This document shows positions 8,091 through 16,137 of a DNA stretch of 64,000 nt, piece by piece. The DNA is taken from contig NZ_CP060587.1 in assembly GCF_014334735.1 (NCBI RefSeq), positions 1,674,001 through 1,738,000 of the forward strand, given 5' to 3'. Each line of letters opens with the position of its first letter. Within the stretch, counting starts at the first letter, position 1. Origin of the DNA: Aeromicrobium senzhongii (GTDB lineage: Bacteria > Actinomycetota > Actinomycetes > Propionibacteriales > Nocardioidaceae). The notes below the pieces were generated by a model. It made no database searches. It had not been told where the DNA came from and worked only from the letters and a program-made list of their open reading frames with translations. The position numbers were made by a program, and so were the translations under genes.

Positions 8091-9110
8091 ATGCGCGCGA
8101 CCGTCCTTCACTCCCCCGGCGACATCCGACTCGACACCGTTCCCGATCCCGTGATCGAGGCCGACACCGACGCCATCGTGCGCGTCGTGGCTTCGTGCGT
8201 GTGCGGTAGCGACCTGTGGCCCTACCGCGGCCTCAACAAGCCCCAGACCGAACCGCACCAGATCGGACACGAGCAGGTGGGCATCGTCGAGAGCGTCGGC
8301 ACGGACGTCTCCGGCATCGCCGTGGGCGACTTCGTGATCGCTCCCTTCATGTACAGCGACAACACGTGCGTGCACTGCCGCAACGGCGTGCAGACCTCGT
8401 GCGTCAACGGTGGCGGCTACGTCGGCTGCCAGGCCGAGCTGGTCCGCGTCCCCCAGGCCGACGGCACCCTCGTCACCGTTCCCGGTGATGTCGACGACGC
8501 ACTGCTGCCGCACCTGCTCGCGCTGACCGACGTCTTCCCCACGGGCCACCACGCCGCCTTCGGCGCAGGGGTGACCGCCGGATCGACCGTCGCCGTGGTC
8601 GGGGACGGCGCCGTCGGCCTCAGTGCCGTCCTGGCGGCCAAGCGGCTCGGGGCCGCGACCGTCGTGGCCATGTCCCGGCACGAGGACCGCCAGCAGCTGG
8701 CCCGGCGCTTCGGCGCCGACCACATCGTCGAGACCCGTGGCAAGGAGGGAGCCGCCGAGGTGCGCGAGATCCTCGACGGCATCGGCGCGGACGCGGTGCT
8801 GGAGTGCGTCGGCACCGGCGAGTCGATGAAGCAGGCGTTCTTGTCGCTCCGCCCGGGCGGCACCGTCGGCTACGTCGGCGTGCCCCACGGTGTCGAGCTC
8901 AACGTGCCGGCGATGTTCGGCCGCAACCAGGCGTTGGCGGGCGGCGTGGCGCCCGTGCGCCGTTACCTCGACGAGCTGCTGCCCGAGGTCCTCTCGGGCG
9001 CGCTGACGCCCGGCGACGTCTTCGACCTGACCGTCCCGCTGGACCAAGTCGCCGACGCCTACCGGGCGATGGACGAGCGGACCGCGATCAAGGCGCTGCT
9101 GAAGCCCTGA
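8091..9110 (+). CDS. Zinc-dependent alcohol dehydrogenase (MDR family)
   Basis: A 339-residue medium-chain dehydrogenase. The catalytic zinc ligands are Cys38 in CGSD and His60/Glu61 in GHEQ. A cysteine lobe with CVHC and a further Cys at 93, 96 and 104 is probably the structural zinc site. The NAD(P)-binding turn lies in VVGDGAVGLSAV near 166-178. It oxidises an alcohol or reduces an aldehyde or ketone; the substrate is not readable. The ATG at 8091 is chosen over in-frame upstream starts because those run antisense through the FKBP gene. Confidence 0.9.
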   Translation: MRATVLHSPGDIRLDTVPDPVIEADTDAIVRVVASCVCGSDLWPYRGLNKPQTEPHQIGHEQVGIVESVGTDVSGIAVGDFVIAPFMYSDNTCVHCRNGVQTSCVNGGGYVGCQAELVRVPQADGTLVTVPGDVDDALLPHLLALTDVFPTGHHAAFGAGVTAGSTVAVVGDGAVGLSAVLAAKRLGAATVVAMSRHEDRQQLARRFGADHIVETRGKEGAAEVREILDGIGADAVLECVGTGESMKQAFLSLRPGGTVGYVGVPHGVELNVPAMFGRNQALAGGVAPVRRYLDELLPEVLSGALTPGDVFDLTVPLDQVADAYRAMDERTAIKALLKP

Positions 9111-9126
9111 TCGCGGCCCGCCGCGG

Positions 9127-10341
9127 TCACTTCAGCTGCGAGCTGTTCAGACCCAGCAGCCGTCGCGCGACGATGAGCTGCTGGATCTGCTGCGTGCCCT
9201 CGAAGATGTCGAGGATCTTGGAGTCGCGAGCCCACTTCTCGAGGAACTCGGTCTCGCTGTAGCCCAGCGAGCCCGCGAGCTCGACGCACTTGAGCGTGAT
9301 CTCGTTGCCCGAGCGGCCGGCCTTCGCCTTGGCCATCGACGCCTGCAGGGAGTTGGCCTGGCGGTTGTCGGCCATCCATGCGGCTTCGAGCGTCAGCAGC
9401 AGCGCGGCCTCCCAGTCGGCCTCCATCTGCAGGAACGTCGCCACGACGTGCGGCTGCAGCGCGGGCGAGCGATCGTAGTCGATCGTCAACCCGGCCTTCT
9501 CGATGAGCTCGCGCATGACCTCCAACGACGCCCGGGCGCAGCCGACGGCCATGCCCGCGACGAGCGGGCGGGTGTTGTCGAACGTGGCCATCGCACCGGC
9601 GAAGCCCTTGGACGTGTCGATCTCGGGATCGCCGAGCAGGTTCTCGGCCGGGACCCGGCAGTTGTCCAGGACGATCACCGCGGTGTCGGACGCGCGGATG
9701 CCGAGCTTGTGCTCGAGCCGCTCGACCCGGATGCCCGGCAACGACTTCGGGACGACGAACGACTTCACCGCGGCACGGCCGAGGCTCTTGTCGAGGGTGG
9801 CCCACACGACGACGGAGTCCGAGCGCTCGCCGGAGGTGACGAAGATCTTCTCACCGTTGAGGATGTAGTGGTCGCCGTCCTTGATGGCCGTCGTCTTGAT
9901 GGCCGCCGAGTCCGAGCCGAAGCTGGGCTCGGTGATGGCCATCGACGCCCAGGTGCCCTTGAACTTCTCGAGCTGCTCGTCGGTGGCGACCGATGCGATG
10001 GCCGAGTTGCCCAGGCCCTGACGCGGCATCGACAGCAGCAGGCCGACGTCGCCCCAACACATCTCGATCACGGACAGGACCGACGCCATGTTGGTGGCGT
10101 TGCGGACGCCCTGGTCCTTCTTGGTGCTGCTCTTGACGCGCACGCCTGCAGCGCCGGCGCCGGTGCTGTTGCCCGACTCGTTCAGGCCGTCGATCAGCGA
10201 GGCCAGGAGGTCGAGCTCCTTGGGGTAGCTGTGCTCGGCGAGGTCGTACTTGCGCGAGTTGGCACGCAGGAACTCGTTGGCGACGTCGTGCGCCTGCTGG
10301 ACGAAGGCACGGAACTTCTTGGGGGTCTCGAGGTAGATCAT
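9127..10341 (-). CDS. Acyl-CoA dehydrogenase (FadE23-like)
   Basis: A 404-residue flavoprotein of the acyl-CoA dehydrogenase family, which introduces the alpha-beta double bond in fatty-acyl-CoA. The middle carries ITEPSFGSDSA and the FAD-binding HxLGIRASDT-type stretch. The C-terminus has IFEGTQQIQ, placing the likely catalytic Glu in FEGT. The N-terminal SRKYDLAEHSYP run resembles mycobacterial FadE23 from memory. The ATG at 10341 is preferred to an upstream in-frame GTG because it follows a GAGGACGGGA ribosome-binding region and lies outside the neighbouring gene. It is the second gene of a two-gene operon. Confidence 0.88.
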   Translation of the reverse strand: MIYLETPKKFRAFVQQAHDVANEFLRANSRKYDLAEHSYPKELDLLASLIDGLNESGNSTGAGAAGVRVKSSTKKDQGVRNATNMASVLSVIEMCWGDVGLLLSMPRQGLGNSAIASVATDEQLEKFKGTWASMAITEPSFGSDSAAIKTTAIKDGDHYILNGEKIFVTSGERSDSVVVWATLDKSLGRAAVKSFVVPKSLPGIRVERLEHKLGIRASDTAVIVLDNCRVPAENLLGDPEIDTSKGFAGAMATFDNTRPLVAGMAVGCARASLEVMRELIEKAGLTIDYDRSPALQPHVVATFLQMEADWEAALLLTLEAAWMADNRQANSLQASMAKAKAGRSGNEITLKCVELAGSLGYSETEFLEKWARDSKILDIFEGTQQIQQLIVARRLLGLNSSQLK

Positions 10342-10355
10342 GATCTGTCCCGTCC

Positions 10356-11669
10356 TCAGATGAGGACTGCTCCTTCCATCACGCCGACGGCACGCAGATC
10401 GCGGTACCACCGTTCCACCGGGTGCTCCTTGACGAAGCCGTGACCACCGAGCATCTGGACGCCGTCGGTGCCGATCTTCATGCCGTACTCGGTCGCGAGG
10501 CGGCGAGCCAACGCGGTCTCGCGGGCGAAGTCGCTGCCCCGCTCGGCACGCGAGGCGGCCTTCAGCGTGACCAGGCGCATGCCCTCCAGCTCGATCGCCA
10601 TGTCGGCGACGGTGAAGGCCACGGCCTGGCGGTACGCGATCGGCTCACCGAAGGCCTCGCGGGTGACGACGTACTCCTTGACGTACTCGAGCACCGACTT
10701 CGCGGTGCCCAGTGCCAGCCCGGCCCACGCAAGGCGCGAGAGGCGGATCATCGTCCGGTAGTCCTCGGGGCTGCCCAGGATCGCGTCCTCGCCGACGCGG
10801 ACGTCGGTGAGCTGGATCCGCGAGAGCCCGGCCGCCCGCAGGCCCATGCCGGGATCGGCCGCGACGGCGACGCCGTCGGTGTTGGCCTCGACGATCACCA
10901 TCGACGGGCCGCGGCCCTCGACGTCGGCGGCGACGACCAGCAGCTCGGCCTCGGCCCCGCGGACGGCACCGGACTTGAGGCCGTTGAGGACGTAGCCGCC
11001 GTCCGTGCGGCGGGCGACGGTGCCGAGCGTCAGCGGGTCGAACATCGGCACCGGCTCGGCCACGACCAGGGCGGCCGCCGGGACGTCGCCCTCGGTGAAC
11101 GGCGGCAGGTAGGTCTGCTGCTGGCCCTCGGTGCCCCACAGCGAGATCGCGGTGGCGACGGCGGACGGCGCGAGACAGGCGACGGCCTGGCCCATGTCGC
11201 CGTGCGCCAGTGCCTCGGCGACGAGCACGCCCGTGACGGCGGAGCGCTCCTCGGCCAGGCCGCCCAGCGACTCGGGGATGTTGATCAGCGACAGGCCGAA
11301 CTCGGCGGTCTGGGCCAGCACCTCCTTGGGAGTGTCGTCGGCGTGCTCGGCCTGCTCGGCACCGGGGCGCAGCACCTCGGCGGCGAACTCGGAGATGACC
11401 TCGACCATCATCTGCTGGTCCTCGGTCGGCGTCAGGTCGAAGACTCCGGACGGCTGGGCCGCAGCGGGCCGGTCGCCCTGGGCGTGGCCCGAGACCTTCG
11501 TGAAGGTGCGCTGGGCGGCCCCGATAGCCTGAAAGCTGGTCTTGGTGGTGCCGTGGACCGCGCGCTCGGCGAACTTGCGGAGCCCGAAACGGTCGAGCGT
11601 CTCTGACGCGGCCAGTTTGTTCAGCACGCGTAGCCCGTAGGCCATGGGGTCTGTGCCCGCCACATTCAC
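10356..11669 (-). CDS. Acyl-CoA dehydrogenase (FadE24-like), short C-terminus
   Basis: A 437-residue acyl-CoA dehydrogenase, first gene of the pair, resembling mycobacterial FadE24 from memory. An N-terminal extension of about 75 residues precedes the dehydrogenase fold. The protein stops at MEGAVLI, right after the glycine that follows the usual catalytic Glu, so the C-terminal helix normally found after this motif is missing. This suggests it works as a complex with the downstream protein. GTG at 11669 and GTG at 11663 are both possible; a GAGGGA sequence is better spaced for 11663. Confidence 0.85.
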   Translation of the reverse strand: MNVAGTDPMAYGLRVLNKLAASETLDRFGLRKFAERAVHGTTKTSFQAIGAAQRTFTKVSGHAQGDRPAAAQPSGVFDLTPTEDQQMMVEVISEFAAEVLRPGAEQAEHADDTPKEVLAQTAEFGLSLINIPESLGGLAEERSAVTGVLVAEALAHGDMGQAVACLAPSAVATAISLWGTEGQQQTYLPPFTEGDVPAAALVVAEPVPMFDPLTLGTVARRTDGGYVLNGLKSGAVRGAEAELLVVAADVEGRGPSMVIVEANTDGVAVAADPGMGLRAAGLSRIQLTDVRVGEDAILGSPEDYRTMIRLSRLAWAGLALGTAKSVLEYVKEYVVTREAFGEPIAYRQAVAFTVADMAIELEGMRLVTLKAASRAERGSDFARETALARRLATEYGMKIGTDGVQMLGGHGFVKEHPVERWYRDLRAVGVMEGAVLI

Positions 11670-11685
11670 TCCCTCGGTGAGATGT

Positions 11686-11708
11686 TGAAACTGTTGTTTA
11701 CAGTTTCA
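11686..11708. promoter_or_regulatory. Palindromic operator of the acyl-CoA dehydrogenase operon
   Basis: TGAAACTG-N7-CAGTTTCA is a perfect 8-bp inverted repeat, 17 bp upstream of the start at 11669. A TACTCT hexamer (11721-11716, minus strand) would place transcription start near 11709, so a bound repressor would block the start site. The size and symmetry fit a TetR-type regulator; no such regulator gene is in the window. Confidence 0.55.
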
Positions 11709-11770
11709 CATACCGAGAGTATCTGAATCCAACTCCAGTTACCACTGAATCCGCGTGTCGCTGCACTCGA

Positions 11771-11776
11771 TATGGT
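11771..11776 (+). promoter_or_regulatory. -10 element of a leaderless promoter (def)
   Basis: TATGGT ends 5 nt before the GTG start at 11782 and supports that start. Confidence 0.5.
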
Positions 11777-11781
11777 GAGAC

Positions 11782-12381
11782 GTGCCCGAAACGCCCTCCG
11801 CCGACCAGTCCCGTCCCCTGCCCACGGGCGGTTCCGTCCGTCCGATCACGCGCTGGGGAACTCCCGTGATGCACCACGAGTTGCGCGACGTCACCGAGTT
11901 CGATGACGAGCTCGCCACGCTGGTGGCCGACATGGTCGCCACCATGTACGCGGCCGAGGGCGTGGGCCTGGCCGCGAACCAGGTCGGCGTCGACCTGAAG
12001 GTCTTCGTCTTCGACTGCCCCGACGACGACATGCAGCGGATCACCGGCGTGGTCTGCAACCCGGTGCTGCGTCTGCCCGACGGCGCCGATCGCAAGCTCG
12101 ACGTCCACGACGAAGGGTGCCTGTCGCTGCCGGGCGCGTTCACCGAGTGCGCGCGTCCCGACCACGCCTGGGTCACCGGTGTGGACCAGCACGGCGAGCC
12201 GGTCGAGTTCGAGGGCACCGGCCTGTTGGCGCGATGCCTGCAGCACGAGACCGACCACCTGTTCGGCACCGTCTTCGGCGACCGCGTGCCCGAGAAGGCC
12301 CGCAAGAAGCTCTACAAGCAGCACCAGGCCCTCGCCGACGAGTACGCCGAGGACTGGCCGGTCGGCGAAGAGCCGGAGTGA
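11782..12381 (+). CDS. def: Peptide deformylase
   Basis: A 199-residue peptide deformylase that removes the formyl group from nascent proteins. All three family motifs are intact: GVGLAANQ at 60-67, EGCLS at 111-115 with metal ligand Cys113, and QHETDH at 154-159 with His155, Glu156 and His159. The first 20 residues are variable and lack conserved features. Start is GTG, supported by a TATGGT -10 sequence 5 nt upstream. It is convergent with the rRNA methyltransferase gene. Confidence 0.95.
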   Translation: MPETPSADQSRPLPTGGSVRPITRWGTPVMHHELRDVTEFDDELATLVADMVATMYAAEGVGLAANQVGVDLKVFVFDCPDDDMQRITGVVCNPVLRLPDGADRKLDVHDEGCLSLPGAFTECARPDHAWVTGVDQHGEPVEFEGTGLLARCLQHETDHLFGTVFGDRVPEKARKKLYKQHQALADEYAEDWPVGEEPE

Positions 12382-12390
12382 CCCGGCGCG

Positions 12391-13197
12391 TCAGCGCGAT
12401 CTCGGTCTGAACTCCCAGCAGGCGATCGCCGTCGAGGCGGCCACGTTGAGCGAGTCGATCCCGGCCGCCATGGGGATGATGACCCGGTGGTCGGCCTCGC
12501 GCTGCCAGTGCTCGCTCAGGCCCGGTCCCTCCGAGCCGACGATCACGGCCGCCCGCTCGGCCGGCTCGATGTCGTCGATCGCGACGGCGTCGTCGGCCAA
12601 GGTCATGGCGTACGACGTGAACCCGTGCTCACGCAGCAGTTGCGGGGCGCCGTACCAGTCCTCGATCCGCGCCCAGGGCAGCGAGAACACCGCGCCCATG
12701 GCGACCTTGATCGAGCGCCGGTAGAGCGGGTCGGCACACCGCGGCGACAGCAGGACGCCGTCGAACCCGAGAGCCGCGACGTTGCGCATGATCGCGCCGA
12801 TATTGGTGTGGTCGACGAGGTCCTCGGCCACGAGCACCCGCTTCGCCGTGGCCAGCACGTCGGCGACGCTGCGCTCGGTCGGCCGGTGCATCGCCGCCAG
12901 CGCTCCGCGGTGCACGTGGAAGCCCGTCACACGCTCGATCGCCTTCTCGTCGAGCACGTAGGCGGGCGCGTCCGTCTGCTCGAGGACCTCGGCGAGGTTG
13001 TCGAGCCAGCGCGGCGCCAGCAGGAAGGACTTCGGCTCGTGGCCGGCGGCGACGGCGCGGTGGATGACCTTCTCGCCCTCGGCGATGTAGATCCCGCGCT
13101 CGTGCTCGACCGTGGTGCGCAGCTGCACGTCCCTCAGGTCGGTGTAGTCCCGGAGCCGCTCGTCGCGGGGATCGTCGAGTGCGATGAGGTCGGCCAC
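12391..13197 (-). CDS. TrmH/SpoU family RNA methyltransferase
   Basis: A 268-residue SPOUT-class methyltransferase predicted to 2'-O-methylate rRNA or tRNA using S-adenosylmethionine. The SpoU motifs are NIGAIMRN at 132-139, then VGSEGPGLS, and the C-terminal IPM...IDSLNVAAS knot region. An N-terminal substrate-binding domain of about 110 residues precedes them. The target nucleotide cannot be told from sequence. The start is GTG, 6 nt after a TAACCT -10 hexamer that overlaps the -10 of the divergent PEBP gene. Confidence 0.9.
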   Translation of the reverse strand: MADLIALDDPRDERLRDYTDLRDVQLRTTVEHERGIYIAEGEKVIHRAVAAGHEPKSFLLAPRWLDNLAEVLEQTDAPAYVLDEKAIERVTGFHVHRGALAAMHRPTERSVADVLATAKRVLVAEDLVDHTNIGAIMRNVAALGFDGVLLSPRCADPLYRRSIKVAMGAVFSLPWARIEDWYGAPQLLREHGFTSYAMTLADDAVAIDDIEPAERAAVIVGSEGPGLSEHWQREADHRVIIPMAAGIDSLNVAASTAIACWEFRPRSR

Positions 13198-13202
13198 CGC
13201 AC

Positions 13203-13209
13203 TAGGTTA
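13203..13209. promoter_or_regulatory. Two divergent -10 elements sharing five bases
   Basis: On the plus strand TAGGTT (13203-13208) lies 7 nt before the ATG at 13216. On the minus strand TAACCT (13209-13204) lies 6 nt before the GTG at 13197. The two genes therefore read away from a single 7-bp core, and both mRNAs should be leaderless. Confidence 0.55.
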
Positions 13210-13215
13210 GGACCC

Positions 13216-13743
13216 ATGAGCCTCGACCGACCCGTGACTCCCGATCCGTACCCGCTGCTGCCCGCGGCCGAGACCTTCACCGTCGTCAGCGACGACGTCA
13301 CCGACGGCGAACGACTCAAGCCCGACCAGGTCAACGCGCACGGCGACACCTCACCGCACCTGTCCTGGAGCGGCGCCCCCGAGGGGACGAAGTCGTACGT
13401 CGTGACCTGCTTCGACCCGGACGCCCCGATCGTGTCGGGCTTCTGGCACTGGGTCGCCGTCGACATCCCCGCCGACGTCACCGAGCTGGCCGTGGGCGCC
13501 GGCGCCGACGACGCCTCGCTGCCGGGGAACGCCTTCCACGTGCGCAACGACGGCGGCGGCATGAACTTCATGGGCGCCGCTCCCCCGGAGGGCGACCAGG
13601 TGCACCGCTACTTCTTCGTGGTCCACGCCGTCGGCGAGGAGACCCTGGGCGTCGACTCGTCCGTCTCCCCCGCCGTCGTCGGCTTCAACCTGGCGTTCAA
13701 GACGCTGGGCCGCGCGATCATCCACGGCACCTGGCAGTCCTGA
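13216..13743 (+). CDS. YbhB/YbcL family Raf kinase inhibitor-like protein (PEBP)
   Basis: A 175-residue phosphatidylethanolamine-binding-protein family member. The fold is recognisable from SPHLSWSGAP, the ligand-pocket motif CFDPDAP with FWHWV, and the later VHRYFFVVHAV strand. There is no signal peptide. The bacterial family has no settled biochemical role. The ATG at 13216 is the first start that avoids a long antisense overlap, and a -10-like TAGGTT lies 7 nt before it. Confidence 0.9.
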   Translation: MSLDRPVTPDPYPLLPAAETFTVVSDDVTDGERLKPDQVNAHGDTSPHLSWSGAPEGTKSYVVTCFDPDAPIVSGFWHWVAVDIPADVTELAVGAGADDASLPGNAFHVRNDGGGMNFMGAAPPEGDQVHRYFFVVHAVGEETLGVDSSVSPAVVGFNLAFKTLGRAIIHGTWQS

Positions 13744-13756
13744 CGGCGCGCCGGCG

Positions 13757-14467
13757 CTACTTCGCGTAGCTGTCGGCGATGCTGCGGACCTTGTCGACGT
13801 ACGCCATCGAGTTGTTGTAGGCGAAGACGGCCTTCACCCAGCCGTCGCCGGACAGGTCGCGCTCGTGGGCGCACAGGTGGTTGGCGGCACCGAGTGCCGC
13901 GTCGTCGATGTCGTGCGGGTTGGCCTCGCCGTCACCGTCGGCATCGGCGCCGTACTGGTCCCACGACGTCGTCAGGAACTGGAACGGGCCCACCGCCCGG
14001 TCCCACGTCTCGTCACCGTGCAGGGCGGTGGACTCCCGGGTGGCCTTGATCGCCCGGGTGCCGTCCTTGCCGTTCAGCGGCGGGCCGATGATCCGCTTGC
14101 TGGGCACGCCCGCGGCGTCGAGACCGGCGCCGCCCAGCGTGCCGTGGGCCGACTCGACCGAGCCGACGCCGGCGAGCGTGTTCCAGCGGAGCCGGCACTC
14201 GGGCTGCTCCTCGCGCTGGCTGATCTCCGTGCGGGCGTACGCCTGCATCGCGCGGACCGGGATCTGCCGGTCGGCCGCCGTCCTGGTGACCCAGTCCTCG
14301 TCGGGCTCGGTGGTCGAGCCGTCGGCGAGCGGGACCTCCTCGGCCAGCTGGGCCGCGGGTCCGCTGATCGGATCGTCGTCCGTGCGGTCGATGACGAGCC
14401 AGGCCACGACGATCGCCACCGTCGCCAGGACGGCAGCGCCGAGGAGCATCATCCGGGGGCGGGTCAT
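13757..14467 (-). CDS. Lytic murein transglycosylase-like protein
   Basis: A 236-residue protein with an N-terminal membrane anchor (about 7-26) and an exported lysozyme-like domain. The catalytic Glu is probably Glu105 in VGSVESAHG, followed by the AVGPFQFLTTSWDQYG motif of soluble-lytic-transglycosylase folds. A DADGDGEANPHD loop looks like a calcium-binding EF-hand-like turn. It should cleave peptidoglycan glycan strands outside the membrane. The ATG at 14467 places the hydrophobic segment at the N-terminus; longer starts add an unlikely Arg-rich extension. Confidence 0.85.
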   Translation of the reverse strand: MTRPRMMLLGAAVLATVAIVVAWLVIDRTDDDPISGPAAQLAEEVPLADGSTTEPDEDWVTRTAADRQIPVRAMQAYARTEISQREEQPECRLRWNTLAGVGSVESAHGTLGGAGLDAAGVPSKRIIGPPLNGKDGTRAIKATRESTALHGDETWDRAVGPFQFLTTSWDQYGADADGDGEANPHDIDDAALGAANHLCAHERDLSGDGWVKAVFAYNNSMAYVDKVRSIADSYAK

Positions 14468-14532
14468 GCCTCCACTGTGCCAAGACGGACCAACAGCGTG
14501 GGTCCGCGTTCCGACGGCGCGACCGATACGCC

Positions 14533-14570
14533 ACCGGCCCCTCATCCCGGTACGGGAGTGAGAGGCCGGT
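14533..14570. terminator. Intergenic hairpin behind the SPFH operon
   Basis: A long imperfect stem (ACCGGCC... with ...GGCCGGT, and an inner CCCG-GTA-CGGG) lies between the SPFH stop and the transglycosylase start, both on the minus strand. It has no T-run, as is common in actinobacteria. It could end the upstream operon. Confidence 0.5.
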
Positions 14571-14596
14571 GAGGAAATGCTCCGGATCGAGCGCCG

Positions 14597-15679
14597 TCAG
14601 GCGGGCGGCTGGTCCGTGGGCGGATCGTCCTGCGTGGAGACCGGGGACTCGGCCTGCTTGGCCGCGCGGATGGCCTCCTCGACGGCGCTGCTCGTGCCAG
14701 CCGGCTCCGACGACGACTCGGTCACGACCGGCTCGTCGAGATCCACCCGCTTGTGCGATCCGCCGCCGTCGACCGGGATGGACCCGACGACGTTGCCGAT
14801 CGAGCTCAGCGCGGCCGTGACCTCGGCCGGGATGATCCAGGTCGAGGCGTTGTGGCCCTGCGCGATCTTCGGGAGCGTCTGCAGGTACTGGTACGAGAGC
14901 AGCTTCTGGTCGGGGTTGCCGTCGTGAATCGCCTGGAAGACGGTCTCGATGGCGCGGCCCTCGCCCTGCGCGGTCAGGATCGCCGCGGTCTTCTCGCCCT
15001 CCGCGTTCAGGATCGCCGCGGTCTTCTGACCCTCGGCGGTGAGGATCGCTGCCTGCTTCTGGCCCTCGGCACTGAGGATCGCCGACTGACGCTCACCCTC
15101 GGCGGTGAGGATGGCCGCGCGCTTGTCGCGCTCGGCACGCATCTGCTTCTCCATCGCGTCGATGATGGTCGGCGGCGGATCGATGCTCTTGAGCTCGACC
15201 CGGCTGACCTTGATGCCCCACCGGCCGGTGGCCGCGTCCAGCTCGGCGCCCAGGCTGCGGTTGATCTGGTCGCGGCTGGTCAGCGCGTGCTCGAGCGTCA
15301 TGCCGCCGATGATGTTGCGCAACGTGGTCGTCGTGAGCTGGTGGATGCCCTCGATGTAGTTGACGATCTCGTAGGTCGCGGCGACCGGGTTGTTGACCGT
15401 GTACAGGATGACCGTGTCGATCTCGACGGTCAGGTTGTCCTCGGTGATGACGCCCTGCGGCGGGAACGAGACGACCTGCTCACGCTGGTCGACCCGGTAC
15501 TTGACGCGGTCGATGAACGGGATGATCAGGTGCGGCCCGGGCGTCAGCGTCGTGCGGTACTTGCCGAGTCGCTCGACGATCCCGGCGAAGTTCTGCGGGA
15601 TGATCTTCAGACTCATCGCTGCGGTGGCGATCAGCAGCACCACCAGCAGGATGAAGAAGACCACGATTGCGGATTCCAT
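14597..15679 (-). CDS. SPFH/Band 7 membrane scaffold protein (stomatin-like)
   Basis: A 360-residue SPFH protein of the QmcA/stomatin type. A membrane segment lies at 3-24, followed by the SPFH domain to about 180. Next come five tandem 11-residue units of the pattern AAILTAEGE+x (188-242), an oligomerisation region, and a low-complexity acidic/Pro tail. Such proteins assemble into large membrane-associated rings and are paired with NfeD. The start codon directly abuts the NfeD stop, so the two are translationally coupled. Confidence 0.93.
   Translation of the reverse strand: MESAIVVFFILLVVLLIATAAMSLKIIPQNFAGIVERLGKYRTTLTPGPHLIIPFIDRVKYRVDQREQVVSFPPQGVITEDNLTVEIDTVILYTVNNPVAATYEIVNYIEGIHQLTTTTLRNIIGGMTLEHALTSRDQINRSLGAELDAATGRWGIKVSRVELKSIDPPPTIIDAMEKQMRAERDKRAAILTAEGERQSAILSAEGQKQAAILTAEGQKTAAILNAEGEKTAAILTAQGEGRAIETVFQAIHDGNPDQKLLSYQYLQTLPKIAQGHNASTWIIPAEVTAALSSIGNVVGSIPVDGGGSHKRVDLDEPVVTESSSEPAGTSSAVEEAIRAAKQAESPVSTQDDPPTDQPPA
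14954..15118 (-). repeat. Five in-frame 33-bp units (11-residue repeats) in the SPFH gene
   Basis: Residues 188-242 comprise AAILTAEGERQ, SAILSAEGQKQ, AAILTAEGQKT, AAILNAEGEKT and AAILTAQGEGR. The 11-residue period fits a hendecad coiled coil. Family members have Ala/Glu-rich helices here, but this register is unusually exact. Confidence 0.85.
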
Positions 15680-16129
15680 TCAGCTCTCCTTCCGGACGAC
15701 GCGGGCGATCGCACCGTCGATGGCGGCGACGAGCAACTCGTCGCCAGGTTCGTAGACGGCCTCGGGGTCCACGGGACGCGCGGTCCAGAGCACGTCGCCG
15801 ATGAGGACGCGGCCGGCGAGCCGGTTGACCTCCTCGTCGACGATCGCCGAGTGACCGACCAGGCCGTGCTGACCCGAGGGCAGCGACGGTCCGTCATAGA
15901 GCCGCGCGACGATGCGGGGACGCACCAGCGCCAGCAGGGCGACCGAGACGACTCCGAAGAGTCCCAACGGGATGGCCAACGGCGCTCCGGCGGCGGCGGC
16001 CACCGCGGCGCTGAACGCCGCGATGCCGAACATGAGGAAGATGAGCTCGCCGCTGGCCAGCTCGATGAGGCACAGGATCACGCCGAGCGCGGTCCACGTG
16101 ACCCAGATGTCGTCCCCGAACCAATCCAT
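15680..16129 (-). CDS. NfeD family membrane protein
   Basis: A 149-residue NfeD short-form protein with hydrophobic segments at about 9-27, 28-48 and 52-68. A C-terminal OB-fold-like domain of about 70 residues (SAIVDEEVNRLAGRVLIGDVLW) follows. NfeD proteins act with SPFH partners in membrane quality control. The stop directly precedes the SPFH start. A GAGGGG ribosome-binding site overlaps the TAG stop of the upstream ABC ATPase, which supports the ATG at 16129. Confidence 0.9.
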   Translation of the reverse strand: MDWFGDDIWVTWTALGVILCLIELASGELIFLMFGIAAFSAAVAAAAGAPLAIPLGLFGVVSVALLALVRPRIVARLYDGPSLPSGQHGLVGHSAIVDEEVNRLAGRVLIGDVLWTARPVDPEAVYEPGDELLVAAIDGAIARVVRKES

Positions 16130-16137
16130 GGCCCCTC

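Noticed and set aside
13201..13211. IdeR/DtxR-type iron box
   Set aside because: Only the half CTAGGTTAG is present and the second half is missing; overlapping -10 elements explain it better.
14954..15118. Possible CRISPR-like or tandem repeat array
   Set aside because: The 33-bp units are contiguous, in frame and encode the SPFH helix; there are no spacers.
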